Source of the DNA: Chloroflexi bacterium AL-N1
GTDB taxonomy: Bacteria; Chloroflexota; Chloroflexia; Chloroflexales; Roseiflexaceae
Reading direction: 5' to 3'
DNA length: 64,000 nt
Assembly (NCBI GenBank): GCA_013122435.1
Contig: WYDT01000018.1
Coordinates: 1 to 64,000, forward strand
Under the pieces are notes generated by a model. That model worked only from the letters and a program-made list of their open reading frames with translations. It ran no database searches and was not told the origin of the DNA. This document shows positions 18,095 to 27,697 of this stretch, in pieces; position 1 is the stretch's first letter; each line of letters begins with the position of its first letter. Both the position numbers and the translations under genes were made by a program.

Positions 18095-18594
18095 ATGCGA
18101 ATTTTTCTTGTGGTATTGACAACTCTATCTCTGTTGCCAGCCTGTACTTCTCCTCCAACAGATGTGTTAGAAGCGACAACCGCCATGACAACGACCGAAT
18201 ACATTGATAACCTGCTCTGTTTTCGTGTCGAAACAGCGACGGATTGGTTTGTTGACGGAGTAGCAGGTGGTTTTGCATATTTCATGGATTCATCTGATGA
18301 GGCAGCCTTTAATATGACACGTGTGTATCTAGGGCTGCTCCTGCTCTGACAGATGTTCTGAATAGTACACCACAAGGTTCGGAGAAACAATATATCGAAG
18401 AGGTGCGAGAGACGACCATTGATGGGCAATCAGCCCTCTGGTTAACCATGGAAGCAGACAGTCAGTATGATTTTATGGCACTGTTCGTGTCACCACCGTG
18501 CGGAGAAGAGATTAATGCTTTCTTTATTTCAGCGGCGGATTCAAGCGAAGAACAGTTTATGAATTTCCTCGACTCCATCAGTCTGACGCTGTGA
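18095..18594 (+). pseudogene. small lipoprotein gene with one frameshift
   Basis: ATG 18095 encodes MRIFLVVLTTLSLLPACTSPP, a signal peptide with lipobox LLPAC, so a lipid-anchored protein is expected. The frame runs to FNMTRVYL and then reads into a stop. Another phase gives SRAAPALTDVLNSTPQGSEK and continues without interruption to SLTL-stop at 18594. One base appears missing near 18328-18336. Restored, the protein would be about 166 residues with a CFRVE..WFVDG..GFAYFMDS segment and a SISLTL terminal strand, like many small lipoproteins that resemble PsbP/DUF1795. I do not recognise the family firmly. Decay or a sequencing error are both possible. Confidence 0.6.
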
Positions 18595-18691
18595 GGGTGA
18601 AGGAGTGCAGAAACTCTGGCACATTTTGTGCTATCATACAGACAAATGGTATTGAGTAAATGAAAGTTTGTGTATACAAAGGACTAACATT

Positions 18692-18790
18692 ATGCCAAAA
18701 GGTCTGATTACAAAAATTATCTGGGGCTTTCTTGCAGCGCTGCTTTGTCTAGTCTTGGTCGGTGAGCTATTACTGTCCGCCTTCAACTAA
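18692..18790 (+). CDS. 32-residue single-pass membrane peptide
   Basis: ATG 18692 encodes MPKGLITKIIWGFLAALLCL and continues VLVGELLLSAFN-stop. It has a short basic N-terminus, one membrane helix and a short tail. It is followed about 40 bases later by a good hairpin with a T run, which suggests a real short transcript. Upstream, GGAC at 18679 is only a weak ribosome binding site. The function is unknown. Small membrane proteins of this form are often regulators or parts of complexes. Confidence 0.45.
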   Translation: MPKGLITKIIWGFLAALLCLVLVGELLLSAFN

Positions 18791-18832
18791 ATGTTGGTCG
18801 TTGAGTTGTTAATTTCTATCTGATACTTTGTT

Positions 18833-18860
18833 CAGTCGTTTGTGTAAACGGCTGTTTTTT
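18833..18860 (+). terminator. intrinsic terminator
   Basis: CAGTCGTTT pairs with AAACGGCTG (one G-U type mismatch) around a GTGT loop, followed directly by TTTTTT. It ends the transcript of the 32-residue membrane peptide. Confidence 0.75.
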
Positions 18861-19224
18861 ATATCGTGTATTGCAGGTCCTACCCTTCAAGACATGTGAC
18901 GTTCCCCATCATGTGGTAGTGCGTGTCAACATAGGGGGACATGCCAACAGGTGTCTTGCACCACCGCTCGCCTGCCGCATCTGGCCTCCCGCCGCTCCAG
19001 ATACCGCTGGGAGATTGCGCGACATAGCGCTGGCAACCAGCGCTGGAGCACCGTACGGTGTACTCCCAATTATTTTCTTAATCTATACTTACTGTACATG
19101 ACGTGTGCTCTTGGTCGAAAATAACTCTCTTCACGGTTATGTTATCGTTTCTCAACACCTGTAAAAGGAGCCATAACACAGAAAGCAGATCTTCAGCTAC
19201 AACAATGCGCCACAGCGAGTCGTC
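18861..19224. other. gene-free stretch
   Basis: The sequence has a GC-rich patch around 18960-19050 with an internal inverted pair (CAGCGCTGG, 19037 area) but no frame with codon use or motifs of a real protein. Short open frames at 18871 and 19103 lack binding sites and look accidental. Confidence 0.4.
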
Positions 19225-19557
19225 GGCGCGTTTCTTGATAGAGGGATTGAGCCCAATGAGTTGGCTGTTGAAGCAGCACGGTGAGCATAATTAGAGGAGA
19301 CTGGCATCTATCCACGCACGATCCATGAAATAGGATCGTGCGTCAGAAACAATCGGCATTCTGCTCGACAGGTGCACGTATTTGTCGCAACTGATTTGGA
19401 ATACCGCGAGGTCCAGCGGGATATAATCGAGTATATTGCGTATGAACGGGTAACGATCAACGCACTATATCGGCGTATTTGGTCTGGTCAGTTGGTAAAT
19501 AGTTCGTTACTTGCGGCCTGGAGTTTGTTTTGTGCATCCATAGATGAGGGGGAGTAA
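19225..19557 (+). pseudogene. NUDIX hydrolase remnant (ADP-ribose pyrophosphatase-like)
   Basis: In one frame the sequence reads GIEPNELAVEAAR, stop, A, stop, LEETGIYP. This matches the NUDIX box G-x5-E-x7-REL-x2-EE-x-G with the central REL destroyed by TGA (19282-19284) and TAA (19288-19290). It continues VHVFVATDLEYREVQ, then IEYIAYERVTINALY and SGQLVNSSLLAAW to a stop at 19557. That is the order seen at the C-terminus of NudF-type enzymes (LATDL..DE.IE...V....A...I..G.I.D..T...L). The N-terminal strands are missing. It is clearly a decayed gene. Confidence 0.6.
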
Positions 19558-19981
19558 AAAAACGAGTAGACTACAAACCACACGATGACGTAACATGGCT
19601 GCACCTCCAATGCACAACGTTATTCACCAATATGCCATCCAAAAGGGTCGTGTGTTTCTTAAGCACTCCATTCTATCACACGTGTTTTAGTATAGTATAG
19701 ATACCCTGAGTCAAGCGATACAAAGTGATAATTTGACATGATGCTTGGTAATCTGACAGCGATTTATCAACGGAACAGAGAAATCTGTGTAAGGTGAGCT
19801 CTAGATAGGTGAGCAAAAACCCATTTTACAACTTATGGTTGCAAAAGCATAATTCTATACGTGGTTCTGGCAACTAAACTAGTGATGTTTGTTACAAAAA
19901 ACCGTTCTAGCTCCTTGCCAACACAAAACGTAGCATTCTATTGAAAAAAGCAAGCTATCTCGTGCAGAAAGTGAGGACTCT
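19558..19981. other. intergenic region before the activase gene
   Basis: This is 424 AT-rich bases with no convincing coding sequence. It must carry the promoter of the dehydratase/activase operon. GTGAGGA just before the ATG at 19982 serves as ribosome binding site. No structured RNA was recognised. Confidence 0.4.
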
Positions 19982-22900
19982 ATGGACGAGTTCTACCTGG
20001 GCATCGATGTTGGATCAACCACAGTCAAAGTCGTCGTACTAACCCAGGAGTGTACCTTGCTGGCCCACCGCTACCTTCGTTCCAAAGGTCAACCCCGCCA
20101 AACGTTATTGCAAGCGATGGAAGAGCTGTCTCAACATATCGATCTGTCACGCGTTACAGGTGTAGGATTAACTGGCTCCGGGGGCGAACCCATTGCGCGA
20201 TTGATCGGTGGTCATCACGTGAACGAATTGATTGCACAAACTCGTGCAGTTGGTGGATTGTATCCCCAAGCGCGTACGGTAATCGAAATCGGTGGTCAGG
20301 ACAGTAAATTACTCTCTGTTGAGTGGAACACGCAGAGCGGCAAGATGGTACTGGTCGATTTTTCGATGAATGCTTTGTGTGCCGCAGGAACAGGTTCATT
20401 TCTCGATCAGCAGGCAGAACGCCTGGATATTGCTATCGAAGATGAGTTTGCTGCGTTGGCCGTTCAATCGCAGAACCCAGCACGTATTGCAGGACGATGT
20501 ACGGTCTTTGCCAAGTCCGATATGATTCATCTCCAGCAGAAAGGCACACCACTGAGTGATATTCTGGCTGGTCTGTGCATGGCATTGGCACGTAATTTCA
20601 AGAGTGTGATCGGGAAGGGCAAATCGTTTACACCGCCGATCCTTTTTCAAGGAGGTGTGGCATACAATGCTGGTGTCGTACGCGCTTTTGAGTCGGTATT
20701 GCAATTACCACCAGGAGAGCTGATTGTTCCTGAGCATCATCAACTCATGGCAGCATTGGGGACGGCATTGGTAGCTCGTGATGAGGCATCACAGGGCTTG
20801 CTACCAACGTTCTGTGGGTTTGAGCCGCTGCGTGAATATGTAATTTCTGGCAAGACCGAACGTAAAAGCATGCCGAAACTGATGCTTACAAGCAGTAGCA
20901 TCTCGCAGAAAAACGAACCAATCAATCCCGAGTACGCTAAACAAGCTGCTGAGCGATTGCCAGTGTATATGGGTGTCGATGTTGGTTCAATCAGCACCAA
21001 TGTGGTGTTAATTGACGAATATGCACAGGTGGTGGCACGGCGTTATTTACATACTGCTGGTAAGCCGTTAGAGGCGGTGCGACGTGCGCTGAACGAGATT
21101 GATGCGGAAGTTGGCCAACATGTCGAGGTATGTGGCGTGGGAACAACTGGTTCTGGACGGTACCTCACGGCTGATTTTGTTGGTGGCGATGTGGTGCGAA
21201 GTGAGATTACCGCACAGGCGCGGGCAGCCGTTGCGATTGATCCTGCGGTGGACACGGTGTTTGAGATTGGTGGACAGGACAGCAAATATATCGCGCTCAA
21301 CCATGGTGCCGTGGTCGATTTTGCGATGAATAGTGCCTGTGCCGCAGGAACTGGATCGTTCCTGGAGGAGCAAGCCGACCGTTTGCAGATCGATATCAAA
21401 GAAGATTTTAGCCAGATGGCGCTGGCATCGACCAGTCCAACCTGTCTGGGTGAACGATGTACGGTCTTTATGGAGTCGGACATTGTGCATCACCAGCAAC
21501 AAGGGGCTAAAGTGGATGAGCTTACGGCTGGATTAGCGTATGCGATTGTTCAAAACTACCTTAATCGTGTACTCGATGGACGTCAGATTGGTAAAAATGT
21601 GTTTTTCCAGGGTGGTGTTGCATGGAACAAGAGTGTTGTTGCGGCCTTCGAAACCCTTACGAAGCGGAAAGTCACGGTGCCGCCACATCACGATGTGACT
21701 GGTGCGATTGGTGTGGCTATTCTGGCCCTGGAGGAAATGACCTGCAAAGGGCAGGATGGATCAGTAAAGGCAACCAAATTTAAGGGATTCGATCTTAATA
21801 ATCGCCAATATCATTCGACTGTTTTTGAATGCAAAGCCTGTCCAAATCTCTGCGAAGTCAATAAAGTTGTGATTGGTGGTGAGAAACCATTCTTCTACGG
21901 TGCACGTTGTGACAAGTTTGAGGACGCAGGTCGTTCACGCACCGTTGCCACCCGTACGATACCAGACCTGTTTGCGGAACGCCATGATTTTTTGATGGGT
22001 GATTATATGCCGCCAACCGGACCACGTAATGGCCGTTTGCGTGTAGCGATTCCACGATCATTGATATTCTATGATCTCTTTCCCTTCTGGCGTACGTTCT
22101 TTCAGGCACTGGACATCGAGATCGTGCTTTCCGAGGCAACCAATCCCAATATTGTGCGTCATACCGTAGAGTACGCAACTGCTGAAACATGTTTTCCTGC
22201 GAAACTTGCCTATGGACATGTCGTTGATTTGCTCGATAAAGATGCAGATTTTATCTTCTTGCCAAGTGTGATCAACCGCGAGAATACCTCGGTGGGGCAA
22301 GAAGAGAATAACTACTGCCCCTATATTCCCGCTATGTCGCATCTGGTGGCTGCCAATGTCGATATTCATTCACATGGGCCTCGCCCCTTGTTATTTCCCT
22401 TACATATGTCCTGGAATAAGGTGAAGCAAAAGCAGTTACAGCAGCTCTCCAATCAGTTGAGGGTTTCACGAAAGCAGATTGCCAGAGCAAATGATCTGGC
22501 GGAAGTGGCACAACGTGATTTTTATGCGACGATTCGACGGCGTGGGCGTGAAGTATTAGCGCAATTGACAAACGATCAGCCAACCATTGTGATTGTGGGG
22601 CGACCATACAATGTGTGTGATTTGAGCGTGTGCCAGGATTTGCCCTTTAAGCTGAGTAAGATGGGCATATTACCTATTCCGATGGATTATCTCCCACTTG
22701 AAACAGTTGATCTGACAACTCGACATAATAACATGTACTGGCGTAGTGGTCAGGATATTCTGGCGGCTGCTCATATTATTCGAGACATCCCTGACCTGCA
22801 TGCGGTTTATATGACCAGCTTTAACTGCGGTCCCGATTCTTTCCTGCTCTCGTTTTTCCGCAATATTATGGGTGATAAGCCATTTCTCGAGTTAGAGATG

Positions 22901-22987
22901 GATGAGCATACGGCTGATGCTGGAGTTGTTACGCGTTGTGAAGCCTTTTTTGAGAGTCTTACTATGGGCAAGGGAGTACTCGTATGA
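19982..22987 (+). CDS. 2-hydroxyacyl-CoA dehydratase activase, tandem BadF/BadG/BcrA/BcrD type
   Basis: A 1,001-residue fusion. Two ASKHA ATPase domains of the BcrAD/HgdC family follow each other. The first starts GIDVGSTTVKVVVL near residue 6 and the second GVDVGSISTNVVLI near residue 329. Each has EIGGQDSK and the cluster loop CAAGTGSF with a later RCTVF Cys, the two cysteines that in HgdC dimers hold a shared [4Fe-4S]. A Cys motif (CKACPNLC, near 616) then opens a DUF2229-like region, with NCGPDSF near 948. Such proteins use ATP to push a low-potential electron into a dehydratase. The downstream gene overlaps by four bases (ATGA), so the pair is translationally coupled. The iron-sulfur chemistry implies anaerobic or micro-oxic use. 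Confidence 0.9.
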   Translation: MDEFYLGIDVGSTTVKVVVLTQECTLLAHRYLRSKGQPRQTLLQAMEELSQHIDLSRVTGVGLTGSGGEPIARLIGGHHVNELIAQTRAVGGLYPQARTVIEIGGQDSKLLSVEWNTQSGKMVLVDFSMNALCAAGTGSFLDQQAERLDIAIEDEFAALAVQSQNPARIAGRCTVFAKSDMIHLQQKGTPLSDILAGLCMALARNFKSVIGKGKSFTPPILFQGGVAYNAGVVRAFESVLQLPPGELIVPEHHQLMAALGTALVARDEASQGLLPTFCGFEPLREYVISGKTERKSMPKLMLTSSSISQKNEPINPEYAKQAAERLPVYMGVDVGSISTNVVLIDEYAQVVARRYLHTAGKPLEAVRRALNEIDAEVGQHVEVCGVGTTGSGRYLTADFVGGDVVRSEITAQARAAVAIDPAVDTVFEIGGQDSKYIALNHGAVVDFAMNSACAAGTGSFLEEQADRLQIDIKEDFSQMALASTSPTCLGERCTVFMESDIVHHQQQGAKVDELTAGLAYAIVQNYLNRVLDGRQIGKNVFFQGGVAWNKSVVAAFETLTKRKVTVPPHHDVTGAIGVAILALEEMTCKGQDGSVKATKFKGFDLNNRQYHSTVFECKACPNLCEVNKVVIGGEKPFFYGARCDKFEDAGRSRTVATRTIPDLFAERHDFLMGDYMPPTGPRNGRLRVAIPRSLIFYDLFPFWRTFFQALDIEIVLSEATNPNIVRHTVEYATAETCFPAKLAYGHVVDLLDKDADFIFLPSVINRENTSVGQEENNYCPYIPAMSHLVAANVDIHSHGPRPLLFPLHMSWNKVKQKQLQQLSNQLRVSRKQIARANDLAEVAQRDFYATIRRRGREVLAQLTNDQPTIVIVGRPYNVCDLSVCQDLPFKLSKMGILPIPMDYLPLETVDLTTRHNNMYWRSGQDILAAAHIIRDIPDLHAVYMTSFNCGPDSFLLSFFRNIMGDKPFLELEMDEHTADAGVVTRCEAFFESLTMGKGVLV

Positions 22988-24222
22988 CCACAAATAAGCA
23001 GACCAAACCCCAGAAAATGTTGTATATCCCCTATATGTGTGACCATGTGTACATTTTAGGGGCAGCACTGGCAGCGCACAATATTCCCAATGAGATTCTC
23101 CCCACAACGACTGACGATACTCGCTCGGTGGGGCTGGATCTCTGCAAAGGGCGCGAATGTTCACCCTGCTTAACGACAACGGGCGATCTCATCTGTCATG
23201 CGCGACGGCCAGACTTTGATCCGGCTCAATCGATCCTGATGATGCCAACTGCGATGGGGTCTTGTCGTTTCGGGCAATATCATGTGCTCCAACAGTCTAT
23301 TTTAGAACAACATGGATTGGGTGAGGTTGAACTCTTTTCACCCACCGCTGCTAACTCTTACCAGGGTTTTGGGGAAAGGCCAACCCAGCTACGACAACTG
23401 ATCTGGCAGGGTTCTGTCGCCGTCGATCTACTGCAAAAATTGCTCCATGAATATCGACCATATGAGATGAATGCTGGCCAGACCGACCAAATCTATCAGC
23501 AATGCCTTGATCGTGTCGTTGACTCGATTAAGGCACAGGGAGGTAAACATCTGATCGAAACCATGCAGTGGATCGCAGAGCAATTCGAGAGTCTGTCGGT
23601 AGATCGGAGTACACGCCGTCCGATCATTGGATTGGTTGGCGAGATCTATCTCCGCTTCAATACATATAGTAACCAGAACATTATCCGCAAAGTCGAGGCG
23701 GCAGGTGGCGAAGTGATGATCGCCAGCATGATGGAGTGGTTTTACTATACCAACTGGAATTTCAAAAGTAAGTCACGTACCACGGGTGCTTACAAGGACT
23801 TTGTCGTTACATTTCTCACTGATATCTATCAGCGACACGTGGAACATACCATTCTCAAGCCTGTTGAGCACTTGCTTACGTCTCCACACGAATCGCCGGT
23901 TGGACAGTTGATGGATAATATTCGCCCCTACTATCATCCAGATCTAAGCTCCGAGGCTGTGCTAAGTATGGGGAAGGCCATTGATTTTGCACAACACGGA
24001 CTCAATGGCATCATCAACATTATGCCATTTTCCTGCATGCCGGGCATTATTACTGCTGGTATGGCATCGCGCTTGCGTGAAGACCTTGGCCAAATTCCCT
24101 GGTTGGATATCATTTATGACACGCAGGGTGCAACCAACATCAATACGCGTCTGGAAGCATTTATATACCAGGCGCTTCAATTCCAACGGCAGAAGTCGCG
24201 ACACCAGCACAGTGTAGCGTAA
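22984..24222 (+). CDS. 2-hydroxyacyl-CoA dehydratase (HgdB-like) subunit
   Basis: A 412-residue partner of the upstream activase. Cys motifs include MCDHVYILG near the start, CKGRECSPCLTTTGDL (about 52-67), GSCRFGQYH and a later FSCMPGIITAGM, typical of iron-sulfur ligands in the HgdB/HgdC-dehydratase (2-hydroxyglutaryl-CoA dehydratase D-component) family. The central GLVGEIYLRFN strand is also conserved. A true two-subunit dehydratase would need a second B/C gene. Here the single subunit plus giant activase resembles the widespread orphan arrangement whose substrate is not known. The start ATG overlaps the upstream stop. Confidence 0.85.
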   Translation: MTTNKQTKPQKMLYIPYMCDHVYILGAALAAHNIPNEILPTTTDDTRSVGLDLCKGRECSPCLTTTGDLICHARRPDFDPAQSILMMPTAMGSCRFGQYHVLQQSILEQHGLGEVELFSPTAANSYQGFGERPTQLRQLIWQGSVAVDLLQKLLHEYRPYEMNAGQTDQIYQQCLDRVVDSIKAQGGKHLIETMQWIAEQFESLSVDRSTRRPIIGLVGEIYLRFNTYSNQNIIRKVEAAGGEVMIASMMEWFYYTNWNFKSKSRTTGAYKDFVVTFLTDIYQRHVEHTILKPVEHLLTSPHESPVGQLMDNIRPYYHPDLSSEAVLSMGKAIDFAQHGLNGIINIMPFSCMPGIITAGMASRLREDLGQIPWLDIIYDTQGATNINTRLEAFIYQALQFQRQKSRHQHSVA

Positions 24223-24551
24223 CCAACTACCTTTTGCTGGCTGGTAGTCGATAGGAACCCACACCTGATCTGCGAGGTTAGACTATCAGCCAGACTTCCC
24301 TCATCTTTACACCATGATTTGGCAGTCTCACATCAATTCGCTATCATGTAAACGGTCACCATATGTAGAGTCAATCCTATTTTATCTACCTGAACTATCA
24401 AACATATCTACAAAGCTGTTGAAATGGGTATCATAATTTAATGGTTGAAATGCAGTAACCGTGTGCTTATTGAAGCTACACGGTTGCTATGTGACAAAGA
24501 TCTTTCGGACAGGTACTAAAAGACCTGGCAAAACACAGAGGAGGTGTCCTA
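24223..24551. other. intergenic region before the Kef-type antiporter
   Basis: About 330 bases with no convincing gene. An imperfect inverted repeat near 24230-24250 (CTACC..GGTAG) may end the dehydratase operon. GAGGAGGTG at about 24539-24547 is a strong Shine-Dalgarno for the TTG at 24552. No known riboswitch pattern was recognised. Confidence 0.4.
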
Positions 24552-26588
24552 TTGGAACTTGGAATTGCAGCCGATATTGCGATTATTCTTGTGGCTGCTC
24601 TGGCAGGCGGTCTTGTTGCACAACGTTTGGGACAACCACTCATTTTAGGCTACATTGTTGCCGGTATCTTGGTTGGAACATTTTTACGTGATACCATTAG
24701 TGATGTACATGATATAGAACTGCTGGCTGAAATTGGTGTGGCATTATTGCTTTTTGCGCTGGGGTTAGAGTTTTCGTTGAAGGAACTTCGGCCAGTGCGC
24801 CAGATTGCGCTGATCGGTGCACCACTGCAAATGCTTTTAACCATTGGTTATGGTTATGGTATCGGGGTTGGTGTGCTTGGTCTGGGTTGGAACGAGGCGA
24901 TCTGGTTTGGTGCACTTATCTCGTTGTCGAGCACCATGGTATTGCTGAAGACTCTGGCAGCTCAAGGGGTTATTGGCACGCTTGCCAGTCGTGTGATGAT
25001 TGGCATGCTCATTGTGCAGGATCTGGCGGTTGTGCCAATGATGATCATTCTACCGACGTTGGGCAACCTTCAGCAAGGGCTCCCCGATTTAGGGCTGGCG
25101 GTACTTCGTGCAGCACTTTTTCTCGGTGCGATGGTGGTCATTGGTACGCGTTTAATGCCATGGTTGTTACGGGTGGTTGCAAGCTGGCAATCTCGTGAGT
25201 TATTCCTTGTCGCAGTTGTAACACTAGGTGTTGGTGTTGGATATGGAACATTTCTCTTTGGTCTATCGTTTGCTTTTGGTGCATTCGTTGCTGGCATGGT
25301 ATTGAGTGAGTCCGATTATAGTCACCAGGCGTTGAGCGACGTTATTCCTCTACGCGATGTTTTTGGTATTTTGTTTTTTGTTTCGGTGGGCATGTTGTTA
25401 GAGCCAGGCTACATTATGCGTAATATTGGATTGGTGTTGCTCATTGTTGTTTTGGTCTTCATCGGAAAAGCAACAATTTTTGCTGGTTTGGCCCGTATCT
25501 TTGGTTATGGCAATGCCGCCCCGTTTGTGATTGGCTTAGGATTGTTTCAGGTCGGTGAGTTTTCATTTGTGTTGGCCCGTGTAGGGCTAGCAGAACAGGC
25601 GATTTCGGAAGATCTGTATTCACTTGTGTTAGCTACTGCACTGATTACAATGATACTCACACCGCTCATGTCGCAACTTGCTACGCCACTGTATGGACTC
25701 TGGCGGCGGTATGTACCCCGTGAGGAGCTTACAACCTTTAATTTACCCCAGGAGGAATTACACGATCATGTCATTGTGGTGGGGTATGGCCGCGTCGGAC
25801 GTGCTGCAACCAGCGTGATGCGACGGGTTGGGTTGCGTTTTGTGGTGGTTGAACTCGACCAACGGGTGGTAGAACGCTGTAAGGCTGAAGAGTGTCCAGT
25901 CATTTATGGTGATGCCACCAGTGAAGTCGTCTTAGAGGTTGTACGAGTCCATCACGCACGGCTGATGTTAATTACCCTGCCCGAAGCGATTACCACCCAA
26001 CTGGTTGTGCGTCGTGTACGCGATATGCATTCCTCGTTGCATATTGTAGCGCGTGCTGCTGATGGGGAACAGTTGTATGCACTCAAACAGTTGGGCGTAC
26101 ATGAGGTGGTACAGCCAGAACTGGAAGCAGGCTTAGAATTAGTACGGCAGGTGCTCATTCATTACGCCATTGCACCAACGGATATTCAGCGGTTTAGCGA
26201 AGCCGTCCATCAGGAACTCTATGCCCCCCTCTACGAAGATGGCTATAGTGATGATCAGAGTACGCGCTTTTTGTATCGAATGGCCAGGCGTAGTCTGGAG
26301 ATAGAGTGGATTCTACTTGATGAGACGAGCAGTATCATTAATCAGAGTCTGCGTGATAGCGCGATTCGTAAGCGAACAGGCGCAAGTATTGTGGCAGTGC
26401 TCCGCGACGAAGTGCTCATGCCAAATCCTGATCCGGACCATGTATTTAGTGAACAGGACACACTGGCCGTTTTAGGAACCGATGATCAGCGGCGTGCGCT
26501 CAGTCATTTGATCGAACATGGTGTATTACCACCAGCAGAGGATGATGAAACAAGGCATCGCAATGAGCTGATACCCGAAATCAGGTAG
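24552..26588 (+). CDS. Kef-type cation:proton antiporter (CPA2) with RCK domain
   Basis: This 678-residue membrane protein has about 12-13 hydrophobic helices in the first ~390 residues, containing the CPA2 signatures LGQPLILGYIVAGILVG and IGVALLLFALGLEFS. A TrkA-N (RCK-N) Rossmann domain follows (HVIVVGYGRVGRAA near residue 407, then VVELD), and then a TrkA-C domain (about 590-660). The TTG start is chosen because GAGGAGGTG lies five bases upstream and no ATG fits. It exchanges K+ or Na+ for H+ across the cytoplasmic membrane, gated by a nucleotide on the RCK domain. It stands alone with its own upstream region. Confidence 0.92.
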   Translation: MELGIAADIAIILVAALAGGLVAQRLGQPLILGYIVAGILVGTFLRDTISDVHDIELLAEIGVALLLFALGLEFSLKELRPVRQIALIGAPLQMLLTIGYGYGIGVGVLGLGWNEAIWFGALISLSSTMVLLKTLAAQGVIGTLASRVMIGMLIVQDLAVVPMMIILPTLGNLQQGLPDLGLAVLRAALFLGAMVVIGTRLMPWLLRVVASWQSRELFLVAVVTLGVGVGYGTFLFGLSFAFGAFVAGMVLSESDYSHQALSDVIPLRDVFGILFFVSVGMLLEPGYIMRNIGLVLLIVVLVFIGKATIFAGLARIFGYGNAAPFVIGLGLFQVGEFSFVLARVGLAEQAISEDLYSLVLATALITMILTPLMSQLATPLYGLWRRYVPREELTTFNLPQEELHDHVIVVGYGRVGRAATSVMRRVGLRFVVVELDQRVVERCKAEECPVIYGDATSEVVLEVVRVHHARLMLITLPEAITTQLVVRRVRDMHSSLHIVARAADGEQLYALKQLGVHEVVQPELEAGLELVRQVLIHYAIAPTDIQRFSEAVHQELYAPLYEDGYSDDQSTRFLYRMARRSLEIEWILLDETSSIINQSLRDSAIRKRTGASIVAVLRDEVLMPNPDPDHVFSEQDTLAVLGTDDQRRALSHLIEHGVLPPAEDDETRHRNELIPEIR

Positions 26589-26641
26589 TGTGTAGAATAA
26601 TTGGTTGGAAACAGAGGAGTACATGTATATTTATGATAAGC

Positions 26642-26679
26642 ATGCGGAAGTAGCTGTGTGGTTGGTCTACTCCCGCATA
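26642..26679 (+). terminator. hairpin downstream of the antiporter gene
   Basis: ATGCGGAAGTAG pairs with CTACTCCCGCAT (11 of 12) around a ~14 base loop, about 55 bases after the antiporter stop. No T run follows, so it may be a transcript-stabilising hairpin or a weak terminator. A 24-codon open frame with AGAGGAG before its ATG (26623-26697) overlaps it. I do not call it a gene. Confidence 0.45.
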
Positions 26680-26697
26680 CTTTACAGGTTATAGAAA

Positions 26698-26889
26698 ATG
26701 ATATCTACCAGTTGCAGTGAACATGGCTGGAATGCCCTGCATTGGACCTGCTCATGACACCGTTGACGCTATCGGGAAGCAATAGTGTTGCATCCATTAT
26801 GTGACACATATCGCATCAGGATCGGCGAAACAACAACCATGCATTGATAGTAGTATTGACAGTGATTGGCTTCCCAAAGCGCTATTTCG
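26698..26889. other. short intergenic stretch
   Basis: No gene or clear regulatory site is seen between the antiporter hairpin and the convergent peptidase gene. Confidence 0.4.
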
Positions 26890-27476
26890 TCAAAACAGTT
26901 GTTGGGAAATAGCTTCCCAAAAATGACAAGGGTCATGTGAGCAGGTCCACCCTGCATCTCCTGGGCCATAGGTAGTGCCACCCTGATCGCGACACCACTG
27001 TATGACATCCTGGTAATAAGGATTCTCACTGCTAACAGGAATACCGTTGATCTTCACAATATCGAAAGCTGTGCCTGAGTAATGTGTAGAGCCCTCTGAA
27101 TGCGCTCCCCCGGCCAGTTCACTAATCTCTAATTGATAGGCACTGGAAAGATAGTACAGATTGGTTAACATGGTTTTGCTCAAGTAGACTGACCCACCCG
27201 GTGCACAACTATCACCATCACAGTAATTACTTAATTGTGCAGGAAGACCAGCAGCTGTATCATAAATATTTTTGGGGTTGTGGCATTATCATCAACACCA
27301 CTGACGTGATAATGCCCAAAAGTTACTCGTCCGCTGTTAATAATAGTTTGAGCAATAGATGAACAGCCTCCCTCTGGACAATCGGCTAACGCAATTGACG
27401 GAGCAAGCATGGCAATGATGATAAAACTCATCGCAACGGCGGGTAGTTTGAGTAGATTACGCAGCGATTGTAACAT
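26890..27476 (-). pseudogene. secreted M15-like peptidase, frameshifted in a T5/A5 tract
   Basis: ATG 27474-27476 with AAGGAGA eight bases upstream encodes MLQSLRNLLKLPAVAMSFII, then AMLAPSIALADCPEGG, a signal peptide ending at ALA. The frame continues to GVDDNATTPK and shifts. In the other phase it reads NIYDTAAGLPAQLSNYC and runs to the end at 26890. One A is missing at an A5 run on the coding strand (27269-27273). The C-terminal part has HSEGSTHYSGTAFDI and HDPCHFW, which match the SxHxxGxAxD and (E/D)P.HF zinc-site pattern of D,D-carboxypeptidases and other M15 or LAS enzymes. Restored length is about 195 residues. The substrate would be peptidoglycan stems. Broken or misread. Confidence 0.6.
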
Positions 27477-27697
27477 AGGTAAGTCTCCTTTAGCATATAT
27501 AATTCTGATAACGACATATTGCGATCGGATAACCATAGTAGCTGAGATCTCATTTGTTAATCATTTTCTCATCCAGCTATAAGGACCTCCTATTTACGTA
27601 AATTTATCTTCTGTGTATCATAAATACAAATAAAAGAACCCATACATTGTTAGATACCAACCCATACAAGAATGTATACATTTTGGGAGGGACTACC

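Noticed and set aside
18871..19101. 76-codon frame in the GC patch after the terminator
   Set aside because: No start site, protein-unlike composition.
26623..26697. 24-codon open frame with AGAGGAG before its ATG
   Set aside because: Too short to support and overlaps a hairpin; could be chance.
27647..27697. Upstream TTG start for the XRE-NB-ARC protein
   Set aside because: No Shine-Dalgarno before it, while GGGAGGGA lies six bases before the GTG at 27698.
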